Positions 35,493 through 44,667 of a stretch of 64,000 nt of DNA are shown piece after piece. The stretch covers positions 155,001 through 219,000 of the forward strand of contig NZ_LR134365.1 of assembly GCF_900637305.1 (NCBI RefSeq). The letters are read 5' to 3'. The DNA comes from Cardiobacterium hominis. Lineage in GTDB: Bacteria > Pseudomonadota > Gammaproteobacteria > Cardiobacteriales > Cardiobacteriaceae. Within the stretch, counting starts at the first letter, position 1; the number at the start of each line of letters is the position of its first letter. The notes beneath the pieces were generated by a model. It was not told the origin of the DNA. It did not search any database and was given only the letters and a program-made list of their open reading frames with translations. The translations under genes were made by a program, and so were the position numbers.

Positions 35493-36146
35493 TTATTGGG
35501 TGGATTCGAGGCCGTTCAGGGTCGGCTCTTCTACGCCGCTGGTCGGCTGTGCCGGGACGGCGTGCAGGACGCCGGTGCTTTGTGGGTCCGGTTTGGCGGC
35601 GGCGTTGTTCGTCTGGGTTTTTTCGCCTTTGAGGTTGTTTTCTATCCATTTGTGCGCGTCGGCGGGCAGTTGTTGGTAGCCCCAGGTTGCCATGCTTTCA
35701 AAGTACGGCGCGAGTTGGGACTGTTTCCACATTTCGAGTTTGTCCGGGGTGCCGACCATGAATTTGAGGGCGAAGACGACGAGCGCGCCGATGAGCACGC
35801 CGCGCACGGTGCCGAGGATGAGGCCGAGCAGGCGGTCGAGGAAGCCGAGGCCGGTCGCTTTCAGCACTTGTGAGATGAGGAGGTTGACGATGCCGATGAG
35901 GAACAGCACGCCGATGAAGATGCCGCCAAAGGCCGCGACGTAGGCGATGTAGCTGTCCGGCAGGAATTTGACGACGTAGGTTTTGGCGACGGGCTCGGCG
36001 AGTATCCAGGCGGCGTAGAGCGCGACGCCCCAGGCGATGAGCGAGAGGATTTCTTTGAGGAAGCCGCGCATCAGGCCGACGAGCGCCGAGATGATGAGCG
36101 TGCCGCCGAGGGCGATGTCTATCCAGTTCAGGGTTTCGAGGTTCAT
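35493..36146 (-). CDS. cvpA: CvpA-family membrane protein
   Basis: A 217-residue inner-membrane protein. It starts with NWIDIALGGTLIISALVGLMRGF, the family N-terminus, and has about four hydrophobic segments (IALGGTLIISALVGLM, ILSLIAWGVALYAAWIL, YVAAFGGIFIGVLFLIGIV, GTVRGVLIGALVVFAL). The C-terminal tail (about residues 165-217) is hydrophilic and low complexity. CvpA is needed for colicin V production and for biofilm or secretion traits in several gammaproteobacteria. It ends the operon and lies 37 bases downstream of the SPOR protein gene, in the usual order folC-SPOR-cvpA. Confidence 0.9.
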   Translation of the reverse strand: MNLETLNWIDIALGGTLIISALVGLMRGFLKEILSLIAWGVALYAAWILAEPVAKTYVVKFLPDSYIAYVAAFGGIFIGVLFLIGIVNLLISQVLKATGLGFLDRLLGLILGTVRGVLIGALVVFALKFMVGTPDKLEMWKQSQLAPYFESMATWGYQQLPADAHKWIENNLKGEKTQTNNAAAKPDPQSTGVLHAVPAQPTSGVEEPTLNGLESTQ

Positions 36147-36183
36147 GGTGAGGTTCTTCTCCGTGAGGGTTGTGGTTTAGGGG

Positions 36184-36786
36184 TTAGCGGGTGACTTGGC
36201 GGGCATTCACGCCCATTTTGCCGAGGATGTCGATGTAGGTGGGAACGTCCGCCGCCGAGAGCGGGCCGACGAAGACGCGGTGGACGCTTTTGCCGTTGAC
36301 TTGCGCCAGTTCGGTATCGACCGGCCAGCCGCGTTTTTGTAGTTGTGCCATCAGGTTGTCGGCGTTTTCTTTGCTGTTGAAGGCGCCGGCCTGTACCCAG
36401 GAGCCGCCTTTGCGCGGTTTGGGTTTTTCTGCCGGGGCGGGCGGTGCGCTGTCGTTGGCGGCGGTTTTGCCCGCGCTGGGGGCTGTGTCGCGTGTTTTGT
36501 TTTTGTTGGCGCCGGGGTTGCTAAGCACGGGTTGCGGGCCGCTGTTGTCTTCGTCCAGGGATTCGAGGGTGAAGGCTGGCTGGGATGGCGGCGCGGCTTC
36601 GCGCGGCGGCGTAGCGGTCGGCGGTGTCGGCGGCGGGGGGATGGTTTGGCTTTCGCCGTCCACTTCCAGCGAGATGTCTTGTTGTAGCGCGGGCGGGACG
36701 TCGGGCGTGAACCAGTTGTCAAAGATGACGAGACCGATGACAAGCAAGATGAGCAGGCCTATCAGGCGTTTCGTCCAAACGTTCAT
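36184..36786 (-). CDS. SPOR-domain membrane protein (DedD-like)
   Basis: A 200-residue protein. It has one transmembrane helix near residues 8-26 (LIGLLILLVIGLVIFD), a long Pro-rich linker (about residues 45-125) and a SPOR domain near 130-200 (WVQAGAFNSKENADNLMAQL, VHRVFVGPLSAADVPTYIDI). SPOR domains bind denuded glycan strands at the division septum. Its position between folC and cvpA matches the DedD gene of E. coli and Pseudomonas. It starts 4 bases inside the folC stop, so is coupled. Confidence 0.88.
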   Translation of the reverse strand: MNVWTKRLIGLLILLVIGLVIFDNWFTPDVPPALQQDISLEVDGESQTIPPPPTPPTATPPREAAPPSQPAFTLESLDEDNSGPQPVLSNPGANKNKTRDTAPSAGKTAANDSAPPAPAEKPKPRKGGSWVQAGAFNSKENADNLMAQLQKRGWPVDTELAQVNGKSVHRVFVGPLSAADVPTYIDILGKMGVNARQVTR

Positions 36787-38036
36787 ATGTGTTTCTCCAG
36801 TACGGCGGCGACGGTGACGAAGGAGCCGAAGACGACCACGGTGTCTTCCGGGCGTGCCAGCGTGCGGGCATGATGGTATGCGGCGGGAATGTCATCGCAT
36901 GATAGCAATTTTTCCGTGGCGATGCCCGCCTCGCGCGCGTGCGCGGCGAGGGTCTGGACGTCGGTGCCGCGCGGCCCGCCGAGGCCGGCGAGTATCCATT
37001 GGTCGATTTCCGGGGCGAGGTGGCGGTAGATGGCGTGGTGGTCTTTGTCGCGCAGCATGCCGCACAAGGCGATGAAGCGCCCGTGACGCGGCATGTCGTG
37101 CAGCCAGGCGGCGAGCACTTCGGCGCTGTCGGCGTTGTGGGCGACGTCAAACAGCCAGCGCGGGCTGCCGGGGATTTGCATCAGCCGCGCCGGGTTTTGG
37201 GTGTGCAGCACTGCCTGGGTGACGCGCGCGGCGTCGAGTTGCAGCCACGGCGCCAGTGCGGCGAGGGTGGCGGCGAGGTGGCCGTATTGGTGCGCGCCGG
37301 GCATGAGCGGTGGGCGCGGCAGGTCGGCGCTAAAGCCGGGGACGCGGACGCTGATGCCGTCGGGGCGTTCTGTCACTTGCAGTTCGTGGCCGTAGCGGTA
37401 GGTGGTCGCGCCCAGGGCAGCGGCGTGTTCGCCGAGGATGGCGGGCGGGTGATTGTCAGCGAGGTAAACGCGCTGGCCGGGGCGGATGATGCCTGCTTTT
37501 TCGCGGGCGATGCTGTCGATGGTGTCGCCGAGCCAGTCTTGGTGGTCAAGGCCGATGCGGGTGATGATGGCGGCGTCGGCGTCGATGAGGTTGGTCGCGT
37601 CCAGCCTGCCGCCAAGGCCGACTTCGAGTACGGCGACTTGCGGCTGGCGGCGGGCGATGAGGTGGAAGGCGGCAAGTGCCGACCATTCGAAGTAGCTGAG
37701 CGAGATGTCGCCGCGCGCGGCGTCCACCGCTTCGAAGGCGGCGATCAGTTCGGCTTCGTCCACCCACGCGCCGTCAAAGCGGATGCGTTCGCGGTAGTCG
37801 CTGAGGTGCGGTGAGGAGAAGCTGGCGACGCTTGCGCCATGCGCTTGGCACAGGCCTTCGGTCCAGCAGACGCAGGAGCCTTTGCCGTTGGTGCCAGCGA
37901 CGGTGATGATGTGCCGGGCAAGGCGTGGCGCGCCCATCGCCTGCCAGACGGCGCCGATGCGGTGCAGTCCCAAATCCCAGGCTTTGTCGTGCGCGGTTTC
38001 TTGCCACGCGAGCCATTCGTGCAGGCTGCGTTTCAT
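36783..38036 (-). CDS. folC: bifunctional dihydrofolate/folylpolyglutamate synthase
   Basis: A 417-residue Mur-ligase-family protein. The P-loop [17 protein letters not shown] is at about residues 42-58, the central [20 protein letters not shown] and [17 protein letters not shown] are typical of FolC, and the C-terminal domain starts near residue 290 ([13 protein letters not shown]). It makes dihydrofolate and adds glutamate tails to folates. It overlaps accD by 4 bases and the SPOR gene by 4 bases, so these are translationally coupled, as in other gammaproteobacteria. Confidence 0.95.
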   Translation of the reverse strand: MKRSLHEWLAWQETAHDKAWDLGLHRIGAVWQAMGAPRLARHIITVAGTNGKGSCVCWTEGLCQAHGASVASFSSPHLSDYRERIRFDGAWVDEAELIAAFEAVDAARGDISLSYFEWSALAAFHLIARRQPQVAVLEVGLGGRLDATNLIDADAAIITRIGLDHQDWLGDTIDSIAREKAGIIRPGQRVYLADNHPPAILGEHAAALGATTYRYGHELQVTERPDGISVRVPGFSADLPRPPLMPGAHQYGHLAATLAALAPWLQLDAARVTQAVLHTQNPARLMQIPGSPRWLFDVAHNADSAEVLAAWLHDMPRHGRFIALCGMLRDKDHHAIYRHLAPEIDQWILAGLGGPRGTDVQTLAAHAREAGIATEKLLSCDDIPAAYHHARTLARPEDTVVVFGSFVTVAAVLEKHI

Positions 38037-39007
38037 GGTTTTTCGGCGGGCTCTGCTTCGCTGGCGTCGGTTTCGGGCGCGACTGCGGCTTCGGCGCTGG
38101 CGGGTACGGTTGTAACGGGCGGCAGCGTGTCTTCGTCGCCGGTTTTCGGCAGCGGCGCTTCGTTCATCAGCATGCCGAGCAGGTCGGCGAGGGTTTCGCG
38201 CATTTGGCGGCGGTCAACTATCATGTCAATCGCGCCTTTTTCTAACAGGAATTCGCTGCGCTGGAAGCCTTCCGGCAGTTTTTCGCGCACGGTTTGTTCG
38301 ATGACGCGCGGGCCTGCGAAGCCGATGAGCGCGCCCGGTTCGGCAATGATGAGGTCGCCGAGCATGGCGAGCGAGGCGGAGACGCCGCCCATGGTCGGGT
38401 CGGTCAGTACCGAGATGAAGGGCAGTCCGGCGTCGCCGAGGCGGGTGAGGATGGCGCTGGTTTTGGCCATTTGCATAAGCGAGGTCAGGCCTTCTTGCAT
38501 GCGCGCGCCGCCGCTGGCGGAGAAGCAGACGAAGGGGGTGCGCTCTGCCAGCGCGTATTCGGCGGCCAGTACGAAGCGTTCGCCGACGACTGAGCCCATC
38601 GAGCCCCCCATGAAGTCGAATTCAAAGGCGGCGGCGGTCAGCGGGCGGTCGTAGAGCAGGCCGCTCATGGCGACCATGGCGTCGTGTTCTTCGGTTTTTT
38701 TCTGCGCCTGGGTGATGCGGTCTTTGTAGCGTTTGCTGTCTTTGAATTTGAGGAAGTCGGCGGGTTGCAGGGCGGTGCCGATTTCCGTGGTTTTGCAGCC
38801 TTCGTCAAAGAGTTGGGTCAGGCGCTGGCGCGCGCTGATGCGCATGTGGTGGCCGCATTTGGGGCAGACTTGCTGGTTGAAGGCGAGGTCTTGCGCGTAG
38901 AGGACTTCGTTGCAGCCGTCGCATTTTTTCCAGAGGCCGTCGGGAACGGAGGGGTTTTTGTTGCGGGTTTTGATGCGCGACGGCATCAGGCTGTCGAACC
39001 AGCTCAT
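38033..39007 (-). CDS. accD: acetyl-CoA carboxylase, carboxyltransferase beta subunit
   Basis: A 324-residue protein. The N-terminal four-Cys zinc ribbon [20 protein letters not shown] begins near residue 29, and [20 protein letters not shown] and [20 protein letters not shown] are the carboxyltransferase signatures. With AccA it transfers CO2 to acetyl-CoA in fatty acid synthesis. The acidic Ala/Pro/Glu-rich C-terminal tail (about residues 285-324) is longer than in E. coli (304 residues). It overlaps trpA and folC by 4 bases each. Confidence 0.97.
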   Translation of the reverse strand: MSWFDSLMPSRIKTRNKNPSVPDGLWKKCDGCNEVLYAQDLAFNQQVCPKCGHHMRISARQRLTQLFDEGCKTTEIGTALQPADFLKFKDSKRYKDRITQAQKKTEEHDAMVAMSGLLYDRPLTAAAFEFDFMGGSMGSVVGERFVLAAEYALAERTPFVCFSASGGARMQEGLTSLMQMAKTSAILTRLGDAGLPFISVLTDPTMGGVSASLAMLGDLIIAEPGALIGFAGPRVIEQTVREKLPEGFQRSEFLLEKGAIDMIVDRRQMRETLADLLGMLMNEAPLPKTGDEDTLPPVTTVPASAEAAVAPETDASEAEPAEKP

Positions 39008-39885
39008 GTTGGCTCCTTGTCGAGATGGGCGCGGATGTCGCGGATGAAGGCGGTGGCGGTGTCGCCTAGCGGTTGTTTGGCGTCAAAGGCGGCGTGCAGA
39101 CGGGCAACCAGGGCGCTGCCGATAACAACGCCGTCGGCGAGTTCTGCCATTTGCCGCGCGGTTTCGCCGTCGCGGATGCCAAAGCCGATGCAGATGGGGA
39201 CGTCGGTCTCGTTTTTCAGCGTGCGGATGTCGGCGGCGATGGCGTCGGCCTGCGCTTCTTGTGTACCGGTAACGCCGCGCAGCGAGACGAAGTAGAGGAA
39301 GCCGCCAGCGTGGGCGAGGATGTGCTGGCGGCGGTCGGCGGTGGTGGTCGGCGCGACCAGCATGATGGGGGTGATGCCGCTCGCTTTCAGGTCGGCGTCG
39401 TAGTCGGCGAGCGCTTCTACCGGGCAATCGACGAGGATGACGGCATCGCCACCAGCGGCGGCGATGTCAGCCATGGCGCAGGCAAAGCCGGCGCGCTCGA
39501 AGCTGTTGAGGTAACCCATCAGGATGAGTGGCGTGTCGTGGTCGGTGGCGCGGAATTCGCGCACGATGGCGAGGGTTTGCGCGAAGGTTACGCCACGCGC
39601 CAGCGCGCGTTCGTTTGCCTGCTGGATGGTTTCGCCGTCAGCGGCGGGGTCGGAGAAGGGGATGCCGAGCTCCAGCGCGTCCGCGCCGCCTGCGACCAGC
39701 GCGTGCAGCACGGCGGCGGTCTGCGCCGGATCGGGGTCGCCCGCGCTGATGTAGGGAATGAGTGCCTTGCGCCCCTGCGCCTTGAGCGCGGCGAAGCGTT
39801 CGGCAAGCCGTTCGCGCTTTTGGGCGGGCTGCGCTTCGTGGCTTTGTGCCTTGGGCGCGAAGAGTCGTTCGAAGAATCGGATCAT
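39004..39885 (-). CDS. trpA: tryptophan synthase, alpha chain
   Basis: A 293-residue protein from ATG 39885, 7 bases after the trpB stop; the longer in-frame start is inside trpB and is rejected. A basic, Ala/Gln-rich extension of about 25 residues precedes the family start ([20 protein letters not shown]). [12 protein letters not shown] holds the early strand, [20 protein letters not shown] the catalytic Glu and Asp, and VVIGSALV a late strand with phosphate contact. It cleaves indole-3-glycerol phosphate to indole and works in complex with TrpB. Overlaps accD by 4 bases. Confidence 0.95.
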   Translation of the reverse strand: MIRFFERLFAPKAQSHEAQPAQKRERLAERFAALKAQGRKALIPYISAGDPDPAQTAAVLHALVAGGADALELGIPFSDPAADGETIQQANERALARGVTFAQTLAIVREFRATDHDTPLILMGYLNSFERAGFACAMADIAAAGGDAVILVDCPVEALADYDADLKASGITPIMLVAPTTTADRRQHILAHAGGFLYFVSLRGVTGTQEAQADAIAADIRTLKNETDVPICIGFGIRDGETARQMAELADGVVIGSALVARLHAAFDAKQPLGDTATAFIRDIRAHLDKEPT

Positions 39886-39892
39886 GTTTGCC

Positions 39893-41089
39893 TCACAGGG
39901 TGATGCCGTCGCGCGCGGCGATGGTGTTGATGTCTTTGTCGCCACGGCCGGAGAGATTGACGATGATGCGTTTGCCGCGCCCCAGTTCGCGCGCCAGTTT
40001 CAGGCCGTAGGCGACGGCATGCGCCGATTCCAGCGCCGGGATGATGCCTTCGAGACGGCAGAGGTCGTGGAAGGCGGCGAGCGCTTCGTCGTCGTTGATG
40101 GCAACGTACTGCGCGCGGCCGCTTTCTTTCAGCCAGGCGTGTTCCGGGCCGACGCCGGGGTAATCGAGCCCTGCCGAGACGGAATGGGTTTCCGCAATCT
40201 GCCCGTCGTCATTGCTCATCACGTAAGTGCGGTTGCCGTGCAACACGCCGACCGGGGCGTTGGCGGTAAGCGGCGCCGCGTGCGCGCCGGTTTCCACGCC
40301 GTGTCCGCCTGCCTCGACGCCATAGAGCGCGACCGGGTCGTCATAAAACGGATAAAAGAGGCCGATGGCGTTCGAACCGCCGCCGACGCAGGCGACGACC
40401 GCATCCGGCAGCGCGCCGAAATGTGCCTGCGCCTGCGCTTTCGCTTCCTCGCCGATGACCTTCTGGAAATCGCGCACCAGCTCCGGATAAGGATGCGGGC
40501 CGGCGGCGGTGCCGATGATATAAAAGGTGTTGTCCACATTCGCCGCCCAATCGCGCAGCGCCTCGTTCAGCGCGTCCTTCAGCGTGCGGCTGCCCGCGCT
40601 GACCGGAACGACGGTCGCGCCGAGCAGTTTCATGCGATAGACATTCGGCGCCTGCCGCTGCACATCATCCGCCCCCATATAAATGACACATTCCAGACCG
40701 AGGCGGGCGGCGACCGTCGCGCTCGCCACGCCGTGCTGCCCCGCGCCCGTCTCCGCAATCAGCCGCGGTTTACCGAGGCGCTCCGCCAACAGCGCCTGGC
40801 CGATGGTGTTGTTAATCTTGTGGGCGCCGGTGTGGTTCAAATCCTCGCGCTTCAGCCAAATCTCCGCGCCGCCTGCTTTTTCCGTCAAGCGTTTGGCGAA
40901 ATACAGCGGCGACGGGCGGCCGACATAATCAGCAAGCTCCGCGCGAAACTGCGCCCAGAAAGCGGGGTCGTGCTGCGCGGTGCGGTAGGCGTCCTGCAAT
41001 TGCAGCACCGCTTGCATCAAAGTTTCGGCGACGAACTGTCCGCCAAAGCGGCCGAAATAGCCGCGCGCGTCAGGGAGAGTCGGGTTCAT
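39893..41089 (-). CDS. trpB: tryptophan synthase, beta chain
   Basis: A 398-residue PLP enzyme. The second ATG (41089) is preferred to the one at 41095 because AAGGA lies 6 bases before it. The motif [20 protein letters not shown] holds the PLP Lys, and [15 protein letters not shown] is the phosphate loop. It makes tryptophan from indole and serine with TrpA. The trpF end overlaps its start by about 20 bases. The trpF-trpB-trpA-accD-folC order is that of Pseudomonas-like gammaproteobacteria. Confidence 0.97.
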   Translation of the reverse strand: MNPTLPDARGYFGRFGGQFVAETLMQAVLQLQDAYRTAQHDPAFWAQFRAELADYVGRPSPLYFAKRLTEKAGGAEIWLKREDLNHTGAHKINNTIGQALLAERLGKPRLIAETGAGQHGVASATVAARLGLECVIYMGADDVQRQAPNVYRMKLLGATVVPVSAGSRTLKDALNEALRDWAANVDNTFYIIGTAAGPHPYPELVRDFQKVIGEEAKAQAQAHFGALPDAVVACVGGGSNAIGLFYPFYDDPVALYGVEAGGHGVETGAHAAPLTANAPVGVLHGNRTYVMSNDDGQIAETHSVSAGLDYPGVGPEHAWLKESGRAQYVAINDDEALAAFHDLCRLEGIIPALESAHAVAYGLKLARELGRGKRIIVNLSGRGDKDINTIAARDGITL

Positions 41090-41711
41090 AAGCATTCCTT
41101 ACGGCGGTGATGAAAGCGCGCATTTTAGCAGAGGACTTTACGCCGGGCGCGCTTTCCACGCCGCTTGACACATCCACCGCAAACGGGCGGAAACGGCGGA
41201 TGGCATCGCCGACATTGCCTGCGTGCAAACCGCCGGCGAGGATGACGGGACGGTCGGTCGGCGGCAGGCACGACCAGTCAAACACCTCGCCGCTGCCGCC
41301 CATCTGCGCACGGCCAAACGCATCAAACAAAAAGGCGCTGCTGTCAGGATAAGCGGCGAGCCAGGCGGCGGCGCTGGCCGCATCGGGCAAATCGCGCATC
41401 GGCACCGCCTTGAACCAGCGGCGGCCGAACTGGCGGCAAAAATCAGCGGATTCCGCGCCATGAAACTGCAACTGGTCAAGCGGCACGGCGGCAAGCGTCG
41501 CGCGCACCGCTTCCGCAGACGCATCGACAAACAGCCCGACCGCGCTCACCAGCGGCGGCAGCAGCGTGAGCAGTCGCTCCGCCTGCGCGAGCGATACATG
41601 GCGCGGCGAGCGTTCATAAAAGACAAAACCGAGGGCATCGGCGCCGCAGTCAATCGCGGCTTTCACATCGTCGGGGCGGGTCAGCCCGCAGATTTTGATT
41701 CGGGTGTGCAT
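41070..41711 (-). CDS. trpF: phosphoribosylanthranilate isomerase
   Basis: A 213-residue (beta/alpha)8 barrel protein from the ATG at 41711, where [15 protein letters not shown] is the family N-terminus; an upstream in-frame ATG would add a non-conserved stretch that is part of a repeat-rich gene. [16 protein letters not shown] and the C-terminal [15 protein letters not shown] with [14 protein letters not shown] are the ligand-binding motifs. It catalyses the third step of tryptophan synthesis from anthranilate. It overlaps trpB and heads the seven-gene operon on the minus strand. Confidence 0.96.
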   Translation of the reverse strand: MHTRIKICGLTRPDDVKAAIDCGADALGFVFYERSPRHVSLAQAERLLTLLPPLVSAVGLFVDASAEAVRATLAAVPLDQLQFHGAESADFCRQFGRRWFKAVPMRDLPDAASAAAWLAAYPDSSAFLFDAFGRAQMGGSGEVFDWSCLPPTDRPVILAGGLHAGNVGDAIRRFRPFAVDVSSGVESAPGVKSSAKMRAFITAVRNAYEPDSP

Positions 41712-41725
41712 AGCGGGAGGGCGGG

Positions 41726-42154
41726 TTAAGGCTGGAAAATATAGGGCAATCCACGCAAAGCCCGATGTGGTTTGCGTGGATTGCCATACAAGATATTTGC
41801 CCCGCTCCGGCACGGGGCAGCGGCGTCCGGCGTCATCCCGTATTTTTGCGGTTCGTCCGAGGTGTTGATTTGGATGAAGACGTCAAGGCTGCGCCCTTCT
41901 TGTTGCAGGCGGCGGTCGAGGTCGGCGAGATAACCCGCAAACCAGTCGGCGGGAATGGCGCCGCCGTGGATCGTGTCGTAGTGCGGGGTGTTGGAGAAAA
42001 GGACGGTTGGCACGGCAGCGGCACGCAGGCCGTGCGCGGCGAGTGTCGGCAGGGCAGCGTTGTTGCCGACAGTGCCATAGACGACTTGTGACTGGATGCT
42101 GATGACATCCAGCGGCAGCGGGTTGCGGGCGGCGTAGTCGAGGGTGTGGGTCAT
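41726..42154 (-). pseudogene. chimeric fragment: front of pdxY fused to part of yggS
   Basis: An open frame of 142 residues with a good ribosome site (AAAGGAACCCT). Residues 1-77 are the front of a pyridoxal kinase close to the intact gene at 47107 ([20 protein letters not shown] and [19 protein letters not shown]). At the segment [10 protein letters not shown] it changes to YggS sequence ([13 protein letters not shown], then [17 protein letters not shown]), matching 43761-43858 at 89 of 98 bases. The tail after residue 110 matches neither. The kinase catalytic half is missing, so it cannot be a working kinase. Whether the peptide is made is unknown. It lies just upstream of trpF on the same strand. 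Confidence 0.8.
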
Positions 42155-42315
42155 AGGGTTCCTTTGTCTTTGGGATAGGGGCAGGCTGCTGCCAGAGAAG
42201 ATTGTTGTGTCACGGAATGTGTCAGTAACAGAAACGTTATTGTAACGGGGCTGTTATCGCAAGCCTGCATGGGTATCCCGTTAAAAAAGCAGCAAAGCCC
42301 ATCTCTTCCCCCTAT

Positions 42316-42321
42316 ATAATG
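42316..42321 (+). promoter_or_regulatory. putative -10 element of the 42355 lipoprotein
   Basis: TATAAT in the context CCCTATATAATGCTC, 34 bases before the start codon. No clear -35 element is seen, so this is a weak call. Confidence 0.35.
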
Positions 42322-42354
42322 CTCGCCCTTTTATTTCAGAACCGTAGGAAAATC

Positions 42355-43275
42355 ATGAAAAAGCACTTCGTCCTCAGCGCACTTACCCTCGCCCTGCTCA
42401 GCGCTTGTGGTGGCAGCAATGGTGGCAATAGCGATGGCGCCGTCCTGCCGCCTGCCGATATAAATGGCAGCCAGACCGCCCGCAGCAGCAATCCGTCTAC
42501 GCAGCAGACGGGTAACGCCCCCCAGCAGCCCGGTGGCAATACGCAGCAGGCAGGCAATACCCAGCAAAATCCGCAGCAACCCGGCAATAACAACCAAAAC
42601 AACCAGCCCAACAACAGCGCGCTGACCATCACTCCCCGTAGCGGCGAACTGACTGGCTTTACCTACACCTTGACGACCGGGATTCTGAGCACTCCGGTTT
42701 CCCGCAATATCCGTGACCAAAGCAACCTCAGCGTTGGCCAGATCAAACTGCCGACCTTCGCCGCCAGCGAGCACAAAGGTGGCCTGCTCATCTTCAACAA
42801 CATCAACGGCAAAGAAGACCTGTCCTACAACAGCTTCCAGGTCAGCGACAACAGCTACCGCTACATCCAGTTCGGCAACTTTAACTTTGACCAGAATGAT
42901 GAACGCATGGTTTTCGTGCGCGGCAACGAAACCACACAAATGCCGGGCGGCGGCAGTGCCACTTACAGCGGCGACAGCATCCTGAACTTCCACAACAAAG
43001 ACGAACAGTACCTGCGCACCGAGACCGGCACGATGAGCGCCCGCGCCGACTTTGCCAAGGGTACCCTCGACCTTAGCGTCAAAACCCCGTCGCACAGCGG
43101 CAGCATCACCGAAGCCCACATCAACGGCAACGGCTTCTTCGGCGCCGACGAGAAAAAAACCGTCATTGGCGGTAATTTTGCCGGGCCGTTGGCTGAAGAA
43201 ATCTTCGGCTCTTACAGCCACATCGACCAGGACGGCAGCACCGTATGGGGCGGCTTTGGCGGCAAAAAACAATAA
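42355..43275 (+). CDS. TbpB-barrel-type surface lipoprotein
   Basis: A 306-residue lipoprotein from ATG 42355, chosen because it gives the signal peptide MKKHFVLSALTLALLSAC with lipobox LLSAC and a GGAAAATC leader. After the acylated Cys comes a long low-complexity, Gln/Asn-rich linker (residues 40-90, for example QQPGGNTQQAGNTQQNPQQ). The folded part has SVGQIKLPTFAASEHKGGLL, NSFQVSDNSYRYIQFGNFN and ends IGGNFAGPLAEEIFGSYSHI with WGGFGGKKQ, the TbpB barrel motif. It shares the YRY-QFG and GDSI segments with the lipoprotein at 9557, so those two form a subfamily. Ligand unknown. Confidence 0.82.
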   Translation: MKKHFVLSALTLALLSACGGSNGGNSDGAVLPPADINGSQTARSSNPSTQQTGNAPQQPGGNTQQAGNTQQNPQQPGNNNQNNQPNNSALTITPRSGELTGFTYTLTTGILSTPVSRNIRDQSNLSVGQIKLPTFAASEHKGGLLIFNNINGKEDLSYNSFQVSDNSYRYIQFGNFNFDQNDERMVFVRGNETTQMPGGGSATYSGDSILNFHNKDEQYLRTETGTMSARADFAKGTLDLSVKTPSHSGSITEAHINGNGFFGADEKKTVIGGNFAGPLAEEIFGSYSHIDQDGSTVWGGFGGKKQ

Positions 43276-43294
43276 TTTATGCCTCGGCCTGTCC

Positions 43295-43323
43295 AAAAAG
43301 CCCCTGCCCGCAGGGGCTTTTTT
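43295..43323 (+). terminator. terminator of the 42355 lipoprotein
   Basis: AAAAAGCCCCTGC, loop CC, GCAGGGGC then six T residues, 20 bases after the stop. Confidence 0.88.
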
Positions 43324-43357
43324 AATGTTTCTCTTGACGGAGCCAGTAGCTACGCCG

Positions 43358-43440
43358 CTTGGCGGGCCCAGGTTTTATCTCGCTTGGCGGGTCCAGGTTT
43401 TGTCCCGCTTGGCGGGCCCAGGTTTTATCCCGCTTGGCGG
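43358..43440. repeat. 25-bp tandem repeat, 3.3 copies
   Basis: Three successive copies start at 43358, 43383 and 43408 with the unit beginning CTTGGCGGGCCCAGGTTTTA and ending TCTCG or TCCCG; a fourth partial copy CTTGGCGG ends at 43440. Copies differ at two to four bases (for example GGGCCC against GGGTCC). It lies between a lipoprotein gene and yggS, downstream of both. Confidence 0.85.
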
Positions 43441-43453
43441 CCGAAGATGTGCA

Positions 43454-44218
43454 TTAACGGTTTTCCGGCGCGAGTCCCGGCCAGTATTCGCTGTCCGGGG
43501 TCTTGCGGGCGCCAAAGATGGCCTGGCCGACGCGCACGGTGGTCGCGCCTTCGGCGATGGCGAGCTCAAAGTCGCCCGACATGCCCATCGACAGTTCGGC
43601 GATGGCGGGGTTTGTCTCACGCAGGCGGTCGCGCAGTTCGCGCAGACGGACGAAGCAGCGGCGCACGGCGGCGTGGTCGTCGCTAAAGAGGGCGAGGGTC
43701 ATGAGGCCGCGCAGGCGCAGGCTGTTGTACTGCGGCAGGGCGCGGATGAAGGCGTCGGCAGCGTCCGGCGTCATCCCGTATTTTTGCGGTTCGTCCGAGG
43801 TGTTGACCTGCACGAAGACATCCAGACTGCGCCCCTCCTGTTGCAGGCGGCGGTCGAGGCTTTCGGCGATATCCAGGCTGTCCAGCGCCTGAAATTCGGC
43901 GGCAAAACGGGCGACGTATTTGACTTTGTTGCTTTGCAGGTGGCCGATAACGGCCCAGTTAAGGCCATCCAGATCCGCCAGCGCCTGCCATTTGTCGTAG
44001 GCTTCCTGCACCTTGTTTTCGCCGAGCAGGCGGATACCAGCGTCGTAGGCGAAATGCAGGCGCTCGGCGGGTACGGTTTTGCTGACGGGCAGGAGGCGCA
44101 CTTCATCGGGCTCGCGGCCGCAGGCGGCGCAGGCGGCGTTGATGCGCGCCTGAATGGTGGCAAGGTTGGCGGTGATTTCGGCGGCAGTGGTCGCCTGTGG
44201 GTAAAGCGGTGCGGTCAT
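43454..44218 (-). CDS. yggS: PLP-binding homeostasis protein, YggS family
   Basis: A 254-residue protein (E. coli YggS 234). It has the PLP-Lys region [53 protein letters not shown], the [20 protein letters not shown] stretch and [34 protein letters not shown] and [12 protein letters not shown] at the end. It binds PLP without enzyme activity and controls vitamin B6 and amino-acid homeostasis. The gene order yggS-yjdM is seen here, 2 bases apart. A 98-base segment is also present, duplicated, in the chimeric gene at 41726. Confidence 0.93.
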   Translation of the reverse strand: MTAPLYPQATTAAEITANLATIQARINAACAACGREPDEVRLLPVSKTVPAERLHFAYDAGIRLLGENKVQEAYDKWQALADLDGLNWAVIGHLQSNKVKYVARFAAEFQALDSLDIAESLDRRLQQEGRSLDVFVQVNTSDEPQKYGMTPDAADAFIRALPQYNSLRLRGLMTLALFSDDHAAVRRCFVRLRELRDRLRETNPAIAELSMGMSGDFELAIAEGATTVRVGQAIFGARKTPDSEYWPGLAPENR

Positions 44219-44220
44219 GG

Positions 44221-44559
44221 TCAGGCCTTTTTGACGAATTCGGATTTGAGCATCATACCGCCGAAGCCTTCGATTTTGCAGTCGATGTTGTGGTCGCCGC
44301 CCGGCACGAGGCGGATGTTTTTCACTTTTGTGCCCTGTTTGATGGTTTGGCTGCTGCCTTTCGGCTTGAGCGCCTTGATAAGGACGACGCTGTCGCCGTC
44401 AGCAAGCGCCACGCCGTTAGCATCGAGTACCGCCGGGGTATCGTCGCCCGCGCCCGTATCGCCGTCGCGCCATTCGTAGGCGCATTCGGGGCAGATGTTC
44501 ATCTCGCCGTCGTTGTAGCAGTAGTCGCAGGCGCATTTGGGGCAATGCAGTTCGCTCAT
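44221..44559 (-). CDS. YjdM/PhnA-type zinc-ribbon protein
   Basis: A 112-residue protein. The N-terminus is a zinc ribbon, [21 protein letters not shown] (Cys residues at about 6, 9, 14 and 23-26), then a small beta domain with [20 protein letters not shown] and [15 protein letters not shown]. The family was first linked to alkylphosphonate use (PhnA), but its function is unproven. Only 2 bases separate it from yggS, so they are probably one transcript. Length matches the family. Confidence 0.85.
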   Translation of the reverse strand: MSELHCPKCACDYCYNDGEMNICPECAYEWRDGDTGAGDDTPAVLDANGVALADGDSVVLIKALKPKGSSQTIKQGTKVKNIRLVPGGDHNIDCKIEGFGGMMLKSEFVKKA

Positions 44560-44625
44560 GGGGTTCTCCGGTTTTTTCTTTGGGCGCGCATTTTAAGGCA
44601 ATGGCACGCGCCGCGCATACGGCGT

Positions 44626-44631
44626 TATAAT
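44626..44631 (+). promoter_or_regulatory. putative -10 element of fbp
   Basis: TATAAT in GGCGTTATAATATCG, 37 bases before the fbp ATG. The -35 is unclear. Confidence 0.4.
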
Positions 44632-44667
44632 ATCGCTGTGGATTTTTGTGAATATTTGGGAGTTTTT

